Positions 1 to 12,084 of a stretch of 64,000 nt of DNA are shown one piece after another. Origin of the DNA: Metellina segmentata (lineage: Eukaryota > Arthropoda > Arachnida > Araneae > Tetragnathidae); contig OX375878.1 in the NCBI GenBank assembly GCA_947359465.1, positions 84,113,627 to 84,177,626 of the forward strand. The letters are read 5' to 3'. The position numbers were made by a program, and so were the translations under genes. Position 1 is the stretch's first letter. Each line of letters opens with the position of its first letter. The notes under the pieces were generated by a model that had not been told where the DNA came from, did no database searches, and was given only the letters and a program-made list of their open reading frames with translations.

Positions 1-224
1 TCAATTTCTTTCTGCATAAAATCTCGTACATCGAGAACATAATCTGTCCTCTCGTCAGAAAAAACTCCCGAACGACTATCTCTGACGTCATGAAACTTAC
101 TCGGCTTTTTATATTTGGAATTTCTAGGTCACTACACTAATTTTGAGCTGATTACGTCATAGAAGTAGAATTTAATGTTAATAATTGAATTTAATTATAT
201 TTATGCAAGACAGGTCCGCTGTAC

Positions 225-405
225 GTTTTACGTCGTACTTGAGCAACACAACGGGTTATTGGTGATGGGCGGGGAACGATCCAGAAGGGAAAGATCCGAG
301 GACAACTCTTCGTAAATTTGACCCACGATCAGATGGCAAGAGCAATACCTGAGTAGGGACTCAATTTTTCCAACTTCCACATCGCACTAACGTGTGGACA
401 TTTGG
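225..405 (-). repeat. SINE 3' portion, head missing
   Basis: This begins with the tail module shared by many repeats in the window: a CGTCGTACT-like start followed by gAGCAACACAACGGG (minus-strand SINE read backwards). Body words such as GGGAAAGATCCGAGGACAAC and ACGATCAGATGGCAAGAGC also occur at 11.3 kb and in the 16-17.5 kb array. The tRNA-like head is absent, so this is a 5'-truncated SINE on the minus strand. Confidence 0.7.
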
Positions 406-427
406 TAAAGGTAATTGTAATGGTTAT

Positions 428-594
428 TTTTAATTAACGTCGTACTAGAGCAACACACCGCGTGAGGACATTTTATATCACAACAGATTTGCTCATTAGC
501 TCCCACGTACACCATGGTCTTTGTCTGGATCGGATTTCGATCTCGTAACCCCAAGGTTGCTAATACTTGACACAGTCAAATGGGTTACAGCGTC
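428..594 (-). repeat. SINE with tRNA-like head, internally deleted
   Basis: On the minus strand a tRNA-like head lies near 594-520, with a B-box-like GAGATCGAAATCC. It is followed by a shortened body and the common tail ending at TAATTAACGTCGTACTAGAG. The middle of the body is missing compared with the copy at 11.24-11.64 kb. It lies just beyond another SINE fragment in the same orientation. Confidence 0.65.
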
Positions 595-1753
595 GCAACA
601 TTAAGCAAGAGATCAATTTTAATTAAATTCGAATCAGTACTAAACGTCTAAAGCTGCTAAGAGCCGAGCAACCAGAAAATGAAATAAAACAACAACACAA
701 GGACGTAAGTAGACCAAGCTCTGAAAGCTGTTCATGTACACAACGAAACTATTGAGGAAAAAAGCGACAATTTGTCTTAAGAAGCAAAAACTCTCGGTTG
801 AAGCCTTTTAGTAAAGTCAGTATTTTGTAGAGATAAAAAAGGGTCTCCATATTTTTATGTTGCAAAATATCCGAGGAGCTAAAATATTGATCGCTACATG
901 CATAGGGTTGAAAACAGATTACAAAGTAATATAGTACTAGAGTAGTGTCTGTGTTGGAAACAGGAAAGGTTTCCAGCTCCTTTTTTTGCTCAAAAGCCAT
1001 TTATAGAAACGAGGCAAGTAAAAGCTGAAGAACTTTACACCCAACAACTGAATATGATCAGAACTTGGCAGGATGATCACCTGAGAACTCGAGTGATCTT
1101 TACCATTGTATACGCATCGCATAAGGTTGGGATAAATCCGTAGACCAGAAAGTCCTCTATACTGATGTTTACGAGGTATATGAAAGTCACGAGCCTTCAG
1201 CTTGTGAAATTGTGCTCTTCGGGGGTATTAATTGGTATATTGGGTACTAATATCTGACTGCATATATCCGAATGGACTAAGTCCCAAAAAGAGATCATGG
1301 ATTTGTTCTGGTGTAAAGGTATGGGCATGATGCAATGTCAGTGGGTGCATGATGGAATGTATGCGGGTATATTGGGCAGTAAAGAACATCTACCCTTTCA
1401 TTATTTGTCACCAAAATAATTTTTCCGTCTTTTATTATATTTTATTATTAATGCTTAGAATCCGTTACATTCATTAATAATAATAATTATTAATTTATTA
1501 TATTTTTCTTATTTACTACTTTTAATATTGTATTCTCTCAAACCCTTCGTTGCCGTAGTTTGTCGACGCCTGCACTAAATATTTTAGAGATAATTTTATT
1601 TTCGAATTATTAGGCAGACAATTTTTATTTTTCTGGGTATGGAATTTCCGTACTTAACATTTCCGGGGAACTTAATCTGCTTATTTAAAGACATCAACTA
1701 ATACAAAAATTTTCGCTGTACTCTTCCTCTCACAAAGGCATTAGAAAAAGAAT
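595..1753. other. AT-rich stretch without recognisable gene
   Basis: Open frames here are short (83 and 61 codons or less), lack family motifs and overlap each other on one strand. No TIR, tRNA head or tandem structure was seen by eye. Most likely intergenic or intronic DNA. Confidence 0.5.
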
Positions 1754-1796
1754 AAATTTCTCCATTAGCAAAAGGAGAAATTTCTCCATTAGCAAA
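1754..1796. repeat. Short direct repeat (19 bp, two copies)
   Basis: AAATTTCTCCATTAGCAAA occurs twice with a few bases between the copies. It is a small local duplication with no sign of function. Confidence 0.7.
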
Positions 1797-1799
1797 CGG

Positions 1800-2385
1800 A
1801 TAAATACCTTCCATTTTGCTAAGCCCACATCTTCAACAACAGCACATGCAGACTCAGAGACACACGCACTTAAAACTGCTTTTCCTTTTGAAGCCTTTGT
1901 CATCAGTGACATTCTATGCAGCTGTCGTGACTTAACAGTGCCGTCGTGTTAGCGAAACTAGTGGAGAACAGAGCGCCATATGGTTTCGACAGATGCTGGC
2001 AGTAAATCTTTAAATGAAGCTTAATATTTATCTTTTATAATAACGATGAAACTTGGGAATATTGATTTCGACCTACGGTTACGTTTAAAAGTTCTCTTTT
2101 CTTCGTCTTAATTCTTCCCTCAGTTCTTGATTGGGGTCTTAGTAGTTTATTATGCATGCATGATACAACTCAAAGAAATTTGATTTTCGATAAAATCACA
2201 AAAGTAGGATTTCATTCCACTGACGCTTTTAATCAGCTTACTTTCAATTCAAATTACTTACGGTTTACAAACTGAATCCCACTTAGGATTGAAGCACATA
2301 AATGGGAAAATATCATTCGCTTATAAATCGTTAAGATACTTGGTATTGAGAATGCTATCGTAAAACGTTGGTCAATAAGTACTAG
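1800..2385. other. Stretch with no recognisable feature
   Basis: Moderately AT-rich sequence. No coding frame with family motifs, no repeat shared with the rest of the window that I could see. Confidence 0.4.
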
Positions 2386-2670
2386 TTAACTAGCGTCTCA
2401 CTGAGCAACACAACGCGGACTATTGGCAAATATCCGGGAAAAATCCTAGGGAATACCAAGTAATATTGAACCCTGGTCGTATAAAGAGGTCTCACCTTAG
2501 ATGGTACCCCACTCTCCAAACTTTCTCACCCCGCCAACGTAAGGACATTTGATGCCACGACAGATTTAAATTGCACTAGCTTCTTTTGTACACGACGATC
2601 TTTGGTCGGATTTGAACTCGCAACACTCCGATTGGTAATCCGTTACTTTTCCAACCGGGCTAACACGGCC
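2386..2670 (-). repeat. tRNA-derived SINE, nearly full length
   Basis: Read on the minus strand, the head starts GGCCGTGTTAGCCCGGTTGG (A-box region) and contains a B-box-like GAGTTCAAATCC about 50 bases on. A body with the words CCACTCTCCAAAC and GCCAACGT (plus-strand reading) follows. The tail is the shared GAGCAACACAACG module at the low-coordinate end. An open frame crosses it but is incidental. Functional Pol III activity cannot be judged from sequence alone. Confidence 0.8.
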
Positions 2671-2724
2671 AAAGTTGCTACATGGGATACGTGTATTAAT
2701 CCCTTGTGTACATTTGACGACTAA

Positions 2725-3175
2725 GGCCCGGTGCACACATTCGGTTTTCAACGTGCGGTGCCGCTGCCGCAACGCAAGCGCGGTCTGAGATATATTAGAT
2801 CCAAAGGAACAGTTCACACATGCCTCCAGCACAGCTGGGGCGACACACGTCCAACTTGCGTGCAATTTGAACCGCAGTTCCCCACGGCGCTGCAACTCGC
2901 CGCACACTCTTCTCTGTTCTGAAGTACCTTGTTTTCATAAACAAATGGAATATAAAAGATAATTAATAAATGGTCGTATCCAGTAACGTCTATTTTGTTT
3001 CAAAATATACTTTTTTACACCAAATAAGCGAAATAAACATGTTTTATTCGATAGAATATTTATCGCAAATGGCTCGAAATGAATTCGCGTATCATTTCAC
3101 GGTTATGTGTACATAGTTGGGCTTCGGTGCCGCAGTGGCGCCGCACGTTTAAAAACCGAATGTGTCTACCGGGCC
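2725..3175. mobile_element. MITE, PIF/Harbinger-like, copy 1
   Basis: The element has long terminal inverted repeats starting GGCCCGGTGCACACATTCGG. The right end, reverse-complemented, starts GGCCCGGTAGACACATTCGG, and similarity continues about 45 bp inward. The left flank is TAA and the right flank TTA, one mismatch from a TWA target duplication. A second copy at 9386-9832 has perfect TAA flanks. No transposase frame is present. The TWA target and GC-rich GG-starting ends fit PIF/Harbinger MITEs; the superfamily is inferred. Confidence 0.85.
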
Positions 3176-3480
3176 TTAGACTCGTCATGCACTTGTTTTG
3201 CCTAAGTTACGGATGACGAGTCTAATTTGTCATTCAAACTAGGACAAAATTAAACATGTGCATTCTTGTTCATGGCAAGAGTGATTGGTGTTACGAGACT
3301 CCCCTTGAATCACAAATTATTCAATAGTTTTTTACAAAAATACACTTTATTTAATCTGATTCCACACATAGAAATATTTAGACGGCTGCGTTATCAGACA
3401 TTATTTTTTGGAATGAGATAGGATATAAGAAGCGTTGCGATCTCTCTCATACTGTTGCCATTCTTATCAAACGAGATTAT

Positions 3481-3591
3481 ACGAAAATATAACAGCAACT
3501 AGTGTGTAAGCGATAATTCGAAAATATAACAGTAATTAGTGTACAGACGATAGTACGAAAATATAACAGTAACTAATGTGCTAACTACTTT
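3481..3591. repeat. 37-bp tandem repeat, three copies
   Basis: The unit carries CGAAAATATAACAGTAACTA and recurs at 3481, 3518 and 3555 with a few substitutions. It is a short diverged minisatellite. Confidence 0.75.
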
Positions 3592-3799
3592 TTCAAATAA
3601 ATCTATACCAAAGGGGCTAAGGAATTTGTAAACCGTGTTTTTAATACTTGAGAGTTTACATCATGGATTTCACTTCAAGATTGGGTTTCTTGGAATTAAT
3701 TGGATTATTTTCTTAATTTCATCGAAGTTTTTGCGTTTTAATGCATTTTTTAGGATAGGATTAATATAGGATATTTCCCTTTTTGATTGATTCCAGATC

Positions 3800-3846
3800 G
3801 TCGACAATAGACAGTTGTGTTGCTCCAGTGCGACGTTAATTAACTA
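3800..3846 (+). repeat. SINE tail fragment
   Basis: GTTGTGTTGCTCCAGTGCGA followed by CGTTAATTAA is the plus-strand form of the shared SINE 3' tail. No head or body precedes it, so it is a short 3' relic. Confidence 0.7.
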
Positions 3847-3849
3847 CCT

Positions 3850-4655
3850 AGCTACTTGCATTACCCACCCGCATTTGATACTTACCCGCATCTCTTAAAG
3901 AGATTTAGTGTTTCTTGTTTACTACTTTAGCGATGGAAGTGAGACATAATTTTTATAAAAACCAAATGGAAAATATTTTAAGCATTGTTATTTTGTCCAC
4001 ATTTTGAACACATAAATGGTTACTAGTTCACAAAAATAAATATATCATCTTCGTAAGTTGAGCAGAATAGAGTTTTCACAAATACGAGTGCTTTTCCATG
4101 CAGGCTTACCCGTGTGTTTGAATACCTGTGTAAGGAGCACGGACGTGTACCTTCACAAGTAATTTATTACCCATGGGAGCCATCGTTATTGTTTTAGGAA
4201 AAATTTCGACGCAGTCCTCCTCGAATAAAATAAAGCAAAGAGGACGTATGCCTATTTGGTATCTTGTCTCGGGCAGTAAATTAGCGAAGTGAGTTTATAT
4301 TTTTAAAATACACTTACCTTTCATTTCTTAAAGGCCAGTTACGGCAACGCTTTGGGAATATTTTGGAAAATTTGTGTTAGAAATTCAGAGAAATATTTTT
4401 ATTTGCGCATTTGTGCATACGATTTATTTATTATATAGTATTTTAGATAAATCCGATTTGATTTTTGTAATCACTGACGAAGGGACGATTTGTTTCTTAT
4501 TTGACCATTCTTATCATGAATTCAGCGTCATCACCAATTAACAAAATGAAAATGAGAATATTTGATACGAGATGTTACAAAAGCCCATAAATTGCTTATT
4601 GTTTGGCACAGAGACTTCACACAGGTTACACTCTTTATGCTTGCAGCACGGCGTC
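3850..4655. other. AT-rich stretch with no recognisable feature
   Basis: No coding frame of note and no repeat structure detected by eye up to the start of the ~100-bp minisatellite. Confidence 0.4.
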
Positions 4656-4659
4656 TTGA

Positions 4660-4768
4660 AAAACTTAGACACGAGGAAGAAGCACAAGGGACCATAGAGT
4701 TTGCCACCACGCGTTTACGAAGTTCGCCTTCTGTTGTCATGTTGCACGGCATATTGAAATCATAAATA
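4660..4768. repeat. ~100-bp minisatellite, first unit (left of insertion)
   Basis: This unit contains GAGGAAGAAGCACAAGGGAC, then CATAGAGTTTGCCACCACGC, then a GTCATGTTGCACGGC block. The same order of words recurs to the right of the fold-back element at 5371-5712. This unit and its neighbour were contiguous before the insertion. Confidence 0.7.
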
Positions 4769-5368
4769 GGGTGGGCCGAAAAAAGGGTTTTTTTTGCTAT
4801 CACATTCTAATAGTGCGGAAAAGTTGGCTCATGCAGTAAAACTATTGTGTAAAAAAATTTCAACACGATTTATTGATATCTTTTGCCTCTCCAAGGAGTC
4901 CAAACCCACCAAAAAGATCAAAATTCGGGCAGTTTTAATAAAAAATAAAAAAGGTTTACAATTATGTTCTAATAGTGCTTAAAAGTAAGCACAAAAGTAA
5001 TAGCAGAAAAAACTGATCACCAGTTTTTGCAAAAGTCGATGTTTTGCAAAAATATCATTTTTTCAGGATTTTCTATTTTTTTTTGCTATTATTATCAGTT
5101 CCTTCTATCTAGACGATCTGTACTGATCTAAACAATTTGTTTACCGTTAATATTGAATGTATTAGCTTACTTTTGTGCACTATTATAGTGTAATTGTTAA
5201 CATTTTTATTTTTAATTAAAAATGCCCGAATTTTGATCTCTTTGAAGGGTTCGAACCCTTTGGGAAGGCAAAAGTTATCAATAAATCGTGTTGAAATTTT
5301 TTACACATAGTTTTACTTCTTTTCCGCTCTATTAGAATATGATAGCAAAAAAAAAATTTAGCCCACCC
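4769..5368. mobile_element. Fold-back MITE, mariner-like TA target
   Basis: The left end begins GGGTGGGCCGAAAAAAGGG and the right end reads TTTAGCCCACCC. Similarity between inverted arms extends some 200 bp: left words TTGCTATCACATTCTAATAG, CAACACGATTTATTGATA and CAAAATTCGGGCA all reappear inverted on the right. TA flanks both ends (4767-4768, 5369-5370). With a short unpaired centre, the RNA or single strand would form one long imperfect hairpin. No coding capacity. Assignment to the Tc1/mariner group rests on the TA target only. Confidence 0.85.
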
Positions 5369-5370
5369 TA

Positions 5371-5712
5371 ATTATAAATCCGAGTAAGAAAACACTTGAG
5401 GTCATAGAGTTTGTCCCCACGTCTCTGCACAATGGTTATCTTCAATCGTCATGTTACACGATGTATTGAAAATCAAATTAAATTCCAAGAATAAACACAG
5501 AGGGCCACAGAATTTAACCCTACGCATCTACACAAAGTTCCCCTTATATCGTCATGTTACACAGTATCGTGAATAATATAAATCTGAGGAAGAAACACAG
5601 GATTCCATAGAGTTTGCCACCAAGCGTCTACACATAAGTTATCTTCTGACATCATGGTACATAACGTCATGGAAAAAAACGACCCAAGAAAGGAACTCAG
5701 TGGTATAGAGTT
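5371..5712. repeat. ~100-bp minisatellite, remaining units
   Basis: The word ATAGAGTTTG (or a close variant) recurs at 5404, 5517, 5608 and 5705, spacing about 90-113 bases. Each is preceded by AAGAAACACAGG-like sequence and followed by CGTCATGTTACAC-like sequence. Units are substantially diverged. The array continues the unit at 4660-4768. Confidence 0.7.
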
Positions 5713-8015
5713 TTTGTTTTATTGATCTACCTAGCTCTTGCATCAAAGATTGACACGATCCGAATTGAGCGACACAGAAAGGCAATCAACAAAAAATTGC
5801 GAGTGGATACATTTGGCAAATTTTTCATAGTGAAAAGCTATCTCCCTAAAGAGCCAAGTAAAGATCTTTCAAAAATACATTTTTGAGGTCCGACAGTGAT
5901 GATCACGATTTCAGGATATGTGCTTGGAAGGAAAATAAATAGATATTGAAGTTGGAAAACAGGGATCATTTTGTTTCCATGTTTGTCGGAAACATTCTCT
6001 CATCCGTAGTCTTAAAGAAATTGTATCCTGTAAGGCTCACGATGCAAGAAACATTTGAAAATAGGAGAAAACCGAAAATGTTGAATGGATGACTGGATAA
6101 GAACTGCCAGCATGAAAAGAAAACCAGGAATGGCTATTCCCCCTTTTTGGAAAAGTAATACTAAAAGTTCACCAAAACTCCTTTTGGAAATCAAAGGGAT
6201 TAAATTGGACAGTAACATACCATACTTCTTAAAACCTAAGCCATCTAAAGATGCCACCTTTCGCATATATTTTGTAACAAAAAGTGAAGGTCCTTCATAA
6301 AAAAGTTGATCACGAATTGGAATCTTCAAGGAACTTCAAAAACGTTCAAGTTCAAGATTGTGTGTTTTGTCGCCGCGAAATTTTGTCAAAAGATAGAAAT
6401 TAAGAAATGGTAGGTAGGAATTTTAATTAACGTAGTACTGGAGCAACAAAACCGGGCTATTGACGACATTTAAAAAATGAGTGGACTGTTCAAGAATAGA
6501 AAGGGTTGTTGAACACATTACACTTCGAAATAAACAAAAGGAATAACTTGCTGACTCAATACCCTTAGTTGCAGTGAGGCATTTTTCATAAGTTAATCTC
6601 ACTATGACACCATTAATGCTCTTTACACGAACTAAATACATTGAATTGTTATGATGTAACAAGAGGCTTAATCAATGGATGATGTTTGGTTAAATTTGAA
6701 TACCTATAGTGAATACTATAAAGAATATTTTGATAAGCTATAAATATATTGATGAATATATTATTGAGCTTATATGTATTGTTTCAGTCTGAAGAACTTT
6801 ATGATATCGTTCTGGCACTGGAAAGTAAACCTCCAAGAGTCTCGTAACTTCAACAAGAATGTAAAGCATAGTGAAGTTCATAAAATCAACGGCATTAAGA
6901 TTACTTCCTTCTAATTATCGTCGACAAGACATCTATAAAAGAACAATAAATTCAATCTGAGTGTAGGATAAAATAAATTACTTAATCAAAACACAGAACG
7001 CTTTTTGATTAACATTAACGCTATGATGTTTCAACAAAACCTTGAACAAACGTCCTTTAAACTTATTACAAATTAGCTTTGATTGATAGCCAGACTAAAA
7101 AGGTGTTATGTAAGTGAAGTTAACAAAAAAAACTATCTGAAGCGTTAAAAAACAATTTAGATTTTAAATGAAAAATACTTGGAAATACCTTTAAAATAAA
7201 ATTATATTTTTATGTTGTCCTTGAATGAAGTTTACATTTTTAGTTTAATTATTTGTGGTAACTAATTTAACCCAAGCGCTGTTAAAAATAAAAATTCGTC
7301 ACTTTGTTTATTATTCTTTCTGTCCGAACCACTGAAAAAATTGATATAAAGCAATTTAAACTACGTGAAGTTTTTTGCTCATTACTTTTTATAAATTCAA
7401 TATGAAAGGGTTTAACACAGTTTCTTGACACTTACGTCACTCTTCTTTAGTTTAATGAATTCCAGTAAAATCCTCATGATCTGCTTTGCGGAAAATCCCA
7501 TTCTCTTCGACCTTCCAGAAGTAAAAACTCTTTGCAGCTAAGCTATTCACTTTATTTCAGATCATTGCCGCAATTACAGCCAAGTCTTATAAGACTTTTT
7601 ACAGTTTATTCTATTCTTGACTTGATATCTGAAACAGTCTGTGAATCAATCTTCCTTATTTTTAGATGGTAACATTTCTAACTTAAACTGCTGAAGCTAC
7701 ACTATTGGTAGATTCTCGACATATGAATTGAACTATTACTGGTAAAAACGCTGCACGGAAAAGAGAATGTAGATGAAAATGTATAATGGCATCACTGAAC
7801 GTCTTTGCTACTTTCATGACCCATTATTTGAGCATTTTAAAAGTTTTGCAGCAAAGTTCCTAGGAACGAAATGTATCGCTTAATACAACCAGGCTTACCA
7901 TTAAATGAAGTTTATAGCAGATTTGGCTACGCTTGGCGTTGCCATATCAACTGTCATATATGTCAGTTGGAAATCCATTCCTTAGAATTTTTACTGCCTG
8001 AAGTCCCATTTGAAA
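5713..8015. other. AT-rich stretch, only a SINE tail relic
   Basis: A 105-codon frame on the minus strand (6012-6329) and a 71-codon frame on the plus strand (6085-6300) overlap each other and show no motif I recognise. I do not call either a gene. The only repeat seen is the SINE tail at 6420-6470. Confidence 0.4.
6420..6470 (-). repeat. SINE tail fragment
   Basis: TTTTAATTAACGTAGTACTG followed by GAGCAACAAAACCGGGCTAT is the shared tail in minus orientation. No body or head follows. Confidence 0.7.
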
Positions 8016-8019
8016 AACT

Positions 8020-8112
8020 AGCCGTGATGTCACGTCCATAATACGTAGAGGAAGCACGTTCCGTCACAAAACACTACCATTACCACCAACATTTAGTTTG
8101 GCATAACAAAAA
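8020..8112 (+). repeat. MITE family A, right-end fragment
   Basis: Words such as GTTCCGTCACAAAA, TACCATTACC and ACATTTAGTTTGGCA recur in the same order near 39.60-39.66 kb, and more weakly near 24.51-24.56 kb. Only the right part of the family is present here. Confidence 0.5.
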
Positions 8113-8114
8113 CT

Positions 8115-9385
8115 CCTCAGGAGCTGGTAATCTAGAGCGCTTCAGAGTAAACGTAGAGTAGCACACTGCTGGAAAATCTCGAGAACTTAGAGGGATAATG
8201 TTGGGATATTATTGCTTTACATTTGTTAACATTTATACCATCCTCAAAATCTTATTATCCTCGGTACCTGTTTACCCCGTATGATCGAGAGTTCAATCTG
8301 TTATCTGAAGCTTAACGTAGGGAGGAGATTCCAAACTCTCTTGATGTCTATCAATTGCTTTTTCAGCCAGAAAACATATACATCTAAAAGTTAACCGGGG
8401 ACGTCAACACTACACGCATGCAATTACATGTGCTCATGACATCAGCAAAATGTAAGTGCACTCTATATTTATTTGAACTCTGATCCACTACGAGAGAATA
8501 GGGGAGTGTATTCCGTTCCGGCCATTAGAGGACGTGGGAAACTATCCAGAATTTTGAAACACAGACTCGACCATCTTTCACGGTCGTTACATTTTAAATT
8601 AGAGAGTAACAAGCAGTGATTTGACGTGGGTTTTCAGCCATCGCATGCAATATCGTCTCGGGAGTATAGAGAGCCTCAGCTATTCATAGGGAACAGAAGT
8701 GGAAATTATTAAATAACACTTTGACACGAATATTATGATGGCGTTCGTCCAGTACATACGCAGGCTGTTCTGTTCCTTTCTTCCGCACGTACACTTTAAA
8801 TTGGTTGGATTTCTGAAGAGTACAGTCTATGTCATATAAATGATCGAACATAAAAAATGTGAGGAGGAGGATCTGAAATTACAGTATAAATAAAACTTAA
8901 AAATAAATTGACAACATTAAAACTATGATCAAGATGGTCATAATAAATGAGAATAAGCACCATTGATGAAACAAATAGGAAACACTGTTTTAAAAGTCAA
9001 GCCCAATCATGGCTGAGAAACTAAAGGCATATCTCCGGCAAGAAACTGGTAGGTAGGTGTGAACATCTTCTTACTTCGTATGTCAGGCTTGGGTTCTTTC
9101 GTGGCGTAAAGGATGCTTCTTCAATAACACATACTATTTTGAGATGAATTACACCTTTATTTAATGACGACACACACACAGGAAAGTTCAAGTAGAGCTG
9201 GATAGAACTAAGGTGATAGGAACAATCATATAAACATTCTTCGTTTCTAGTCGAATAGTCGACGTTCAACGTTCTTTTGTGTCGACCATCGTTCTTCGTT
9301 TCTCTTAAATGTCTCAGGGAAGCGTCTTATGTGTCTCAGTTCGGCTTAAAGTGCGCATGCGTGGATCACGACAGTAGGTATTTAA
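8115..9385. other. Stretch with no recognisable feature
   Basis: Mixed-composition sequence. No recognised repeat or coding motif. Confidence 0.4.
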
Positions 9386-9832
9386 GGCCCGGTGCACATA
9401 TCCGGTTTCTCAACGTGCGTAGCCGCTGCCGCAACGCAAGTACGGTCTAAGTTACATTAGACCAAATGGAGCAGTGCACACATGCCTCCAGCACCGCTGG
9501 GGCGACGCACGTCCAACTTGCGTGCAATTTGTACCGCAGTTTCCCACGGCGCTGCACGGTCGCCGCATATGAGTCTGAAGTGCCTTGTTTTCATAAACAA
9601 ATGGAACACAAATAATAATTAATAAATGGTTGTATCCAGTAACGTCTATTTTGTTTCAAAATATACTTTTTTTACACCAAGTAAGCGAAATAAACACGTT
9701 TACTTCGATAGAATATTTATCGCAAATGGCTCGAAATGAGTTCGTGCGTCATTTCACGGTTATGTATGCATAGTTGGGCTTCGGTGCCGCATTGGCGCCG
9801 TACGTTGAAAAACCGGATGTGTGCACATGGCC
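9386..9832. mobile_element. MITE, PIF/Harbinger-like, copy 2
   Basis: Full-length relative of the element at 2725-3175, in the same orientation. It starts GGCCCGGTGCACATATCCGG and ends with the inverted equivalent, GTGTGCACATGGCC. TAA flanks it directly on both sides (9383-9385 and 9833-9835), a perfect 3-bp target duplication. Internal words are collinear with copy 1, for example GCCGCTGCCGCAACGCAAG and CATTTCACGGTTATGT. It has no coding capacity. Confidence 0.87.
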
Positions 9833-9839
9833 TAAGGGA

Positions 9840-11140
9840 AACCCAAACCCCATATTTCAAAAAAAAAAAAATTCAAAATGTGTTTTTTGGTTTATTAGAT
9901 AAAACGATGCATTAGATATTCAAGAACAAATGGACAAAATTTCAGAGTCGAAGGAAATTGCTGCCATCTGCTTTTTAGCTTTTATTTCACCTCCCAACTG
10001 CATAATCGACTGCCAACCATTGGCATCGGTTTCCATGAGAACTTCCATTTATGCAACATTATATCATAGTGTATCTACTGATTATTCCAAACATTTTAAA
10101 TACCCTTAAGGTGTAGACTCCTGTTTTTCTATCAATCGGCGAAAGCTAAATGACAAAATCCAGGTCCTAATGTAAAACATGTGGTGACGCCATTGAAGGA
10201 AACACATTGAAAAAAATAGCGCTATATTTCGTCGCATGCGTATCACTACAAAAAAGGCTCATTTACAGAAAAGAATAGCTGTAGAAAAAGAAGGTGTGGT
10301 TTATACAGTGGTGGTTTATTTTAAAATAGTACTAATTCACTCAAAAATTTTTTTTCAGTTCACTAAACAAGAAATGTATAATTTTTTACTGAATTATCAC
10401 AAATCACTCAGTTGTCATCAGAGATAAAACTGGCTTTAAAAAAATATATACGAGTTTACGGTAAAAACTCTTGTTTTGATAAGAGTCTTAATGTAATAGA
10501 AATTACTAAAAAAAAATAGTACTTGCAATAAGTAAGTTGTTTTCGTTACCTTCTGTTGTATTTTGTACTTAAAATGCGATTATCTCAAAATCAGTTTTTT
10601 GTAATTTTGCCAAAGTTCGAAGTACTAAGGCTTTTTGATATATGCACTTAGAGTTAAACTGTTTACATTTTTTAAGGTCATGAATAACTGTTTAACAGAC
10701 ACAAGAAGAGCTTTTTTTTATAAATAGTTCTGAAAAATTTATAAAAATAAATAAACATAAAAAATTGGAAATTTTTATAGAAATTTAATGTATAATAAGT
10801 AAAATATTTTTTTAAATGAAAACTCGTAAATAAATTTTAGAAAAACTCTCGCTAGTTCTTTTGCATATACTAAAACGGTATTGTAGAAATTTATTTCATA
10901 CAAAAGTATTGAAAATTGACAGAGGAATAGGGTTTAAAAAAAGTGTGTATTTCGGCTTAGAAATCATATTAAAATCGTAATATAAAATATATTATTTAAA
11001 ATATAAACTATTTTTTTTATTGATTACTGATTTAAAATATGTGCTTAGTTATAACTAAAAAAATTGGTTATGTAAAATGAATAATAAGAATTTTGGGTTT
11101 TTCCTTAGGGGGCTTATTAACTTCCCTGGCCTTATTCCTA
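9840..11140. other. Very AT-rich stretch without gene
   Basis: Long A and T runs and no frame with family motifs. A 63-codon frame at 10236-10427 is low-complexity and not supported as coding. Confidence 0.45.
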
Positions 11141-11144
11141 ACCC

Positions 11145-11235
11145 TTAATTAACTTCATACTAGAGAAACACAACGGGCTATTGACGACTGTCCGAGTTCA
11201 AACCCGAAGGGAAAAATCTGAATCTGGGTAATGGT
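11145..11235 (-). repeat. SINE tail fragment next to a full SINE
   Basis: TAATTAACTTCATACTAGAG and ACACAACGGGCTATTGACGA form the shared tail plus a little body. Immediately after it a second, nearly complete SINE in the same orientation starts its own tail near 11243. Confidence 0.7.
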
Positions 11236-11242
11236 AATGGTA

Positions 11243-11641
11243 ATTTTAGTTAACGTCGTACTTGAGCAACACAACGGGCTATTGACGACGGTCCGGAATC
11301 AGTCCCTTAAGGGAAAGATTCGAGGACAACACCTCGTAATTTTGAACCACGGTCAGATGACGAAGCAACACCTGAGCTGGCACCCCACTCTCCAAACTTC
11401 CACGCCAACCCAACGTGAGGAAAAATCTGGGACAACACCACGTAAATTTGAACCAGATGACAAGGTCAGAGCTGGCACCCGATTTCCCAAACTTCAACAC
11501 CATGCCAACGTGAATACATTTGACGCCATGCCAGATTTAATGAGCACCAGACCCTTTGTACACGTAGTTATTTGATTGGATTCGAACTCGCAACCCTCTG
11601 GTTTTTAATCCGTTGCTCTTGCAATCAGGCTGCCGCGTCCC
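11243..11641 (-). repeat. tRNA-derived SINE, long form
   Basis: On the minus strand the head reads GGGACGCGGCAGCCTGATTG and carries a strong B-box GAGTTCGAATCC. The body has two related blocks (CACCTCGTAATTTTGAACCA, then CACCACGTAAATTTGAACCA in plus-strand reading). This suggests an internal duplication, making the copy longer than the one at 2386-2670. It ends in the GAGCAACACAACGGGCTATT tail. Confidence 0.8.
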
Positions 11642-12062
11642 AGAAACCATGGTGACCCGGGTCAACACTGATGCTTCCATGTTCTTCCCAACGGATGTTT
11701 GAGAATTGTGCTTCAAAAAGCTGTCATCGGAAAAATATTGAAAAGACAAAGTTAAGAACATTATATTTAACAATTTGACACTTTATAAGGAATAAAAATT
11801 CGGTTTAAAACTCTAAATATACTGAACAAGCCAAAGGATTTGGCTGCACAACTGTATAAAAATATTACAAAAGTTATATTAAACCTAATTGAAAATATAA
11901 TTATGTTGAAAAAGCCAAAATTATTTTGGTGGGATTTATCGTAGGCCATTCTATACGAAGCCACAAGCTTATTTATTAAATCTTCAAAATTTATGAAAAG
12001 TGGTTTAGATAAAATCGATGAGGATTAGGGTTAAAAACATGTCTAAGTTTTGAAATAAGATG

Positions 12063-12084
12063 AAAAAAAAAAAAAAAAAAAAAA
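12063..12084. repeat. Poly(A) run, 22 A
   Basis: An uninterrupted run of 22 adenines. It could be a retroposon tail, but I could not identify an element upstream of it. Confidence 0.8.

Noticed and set aside
2566..2907. 113-codon minus-strand frame
   Set aside because: It spans the end of a SINE and the start of a MITE; the sequence is explained by those repeats and shows no protein motif.
6012..6329. 105-codon minus frame and overlapping 71-codon plus frame
   Set aside because: Mutually overlapping, no recognised motif, no neighbouring coding evidence.
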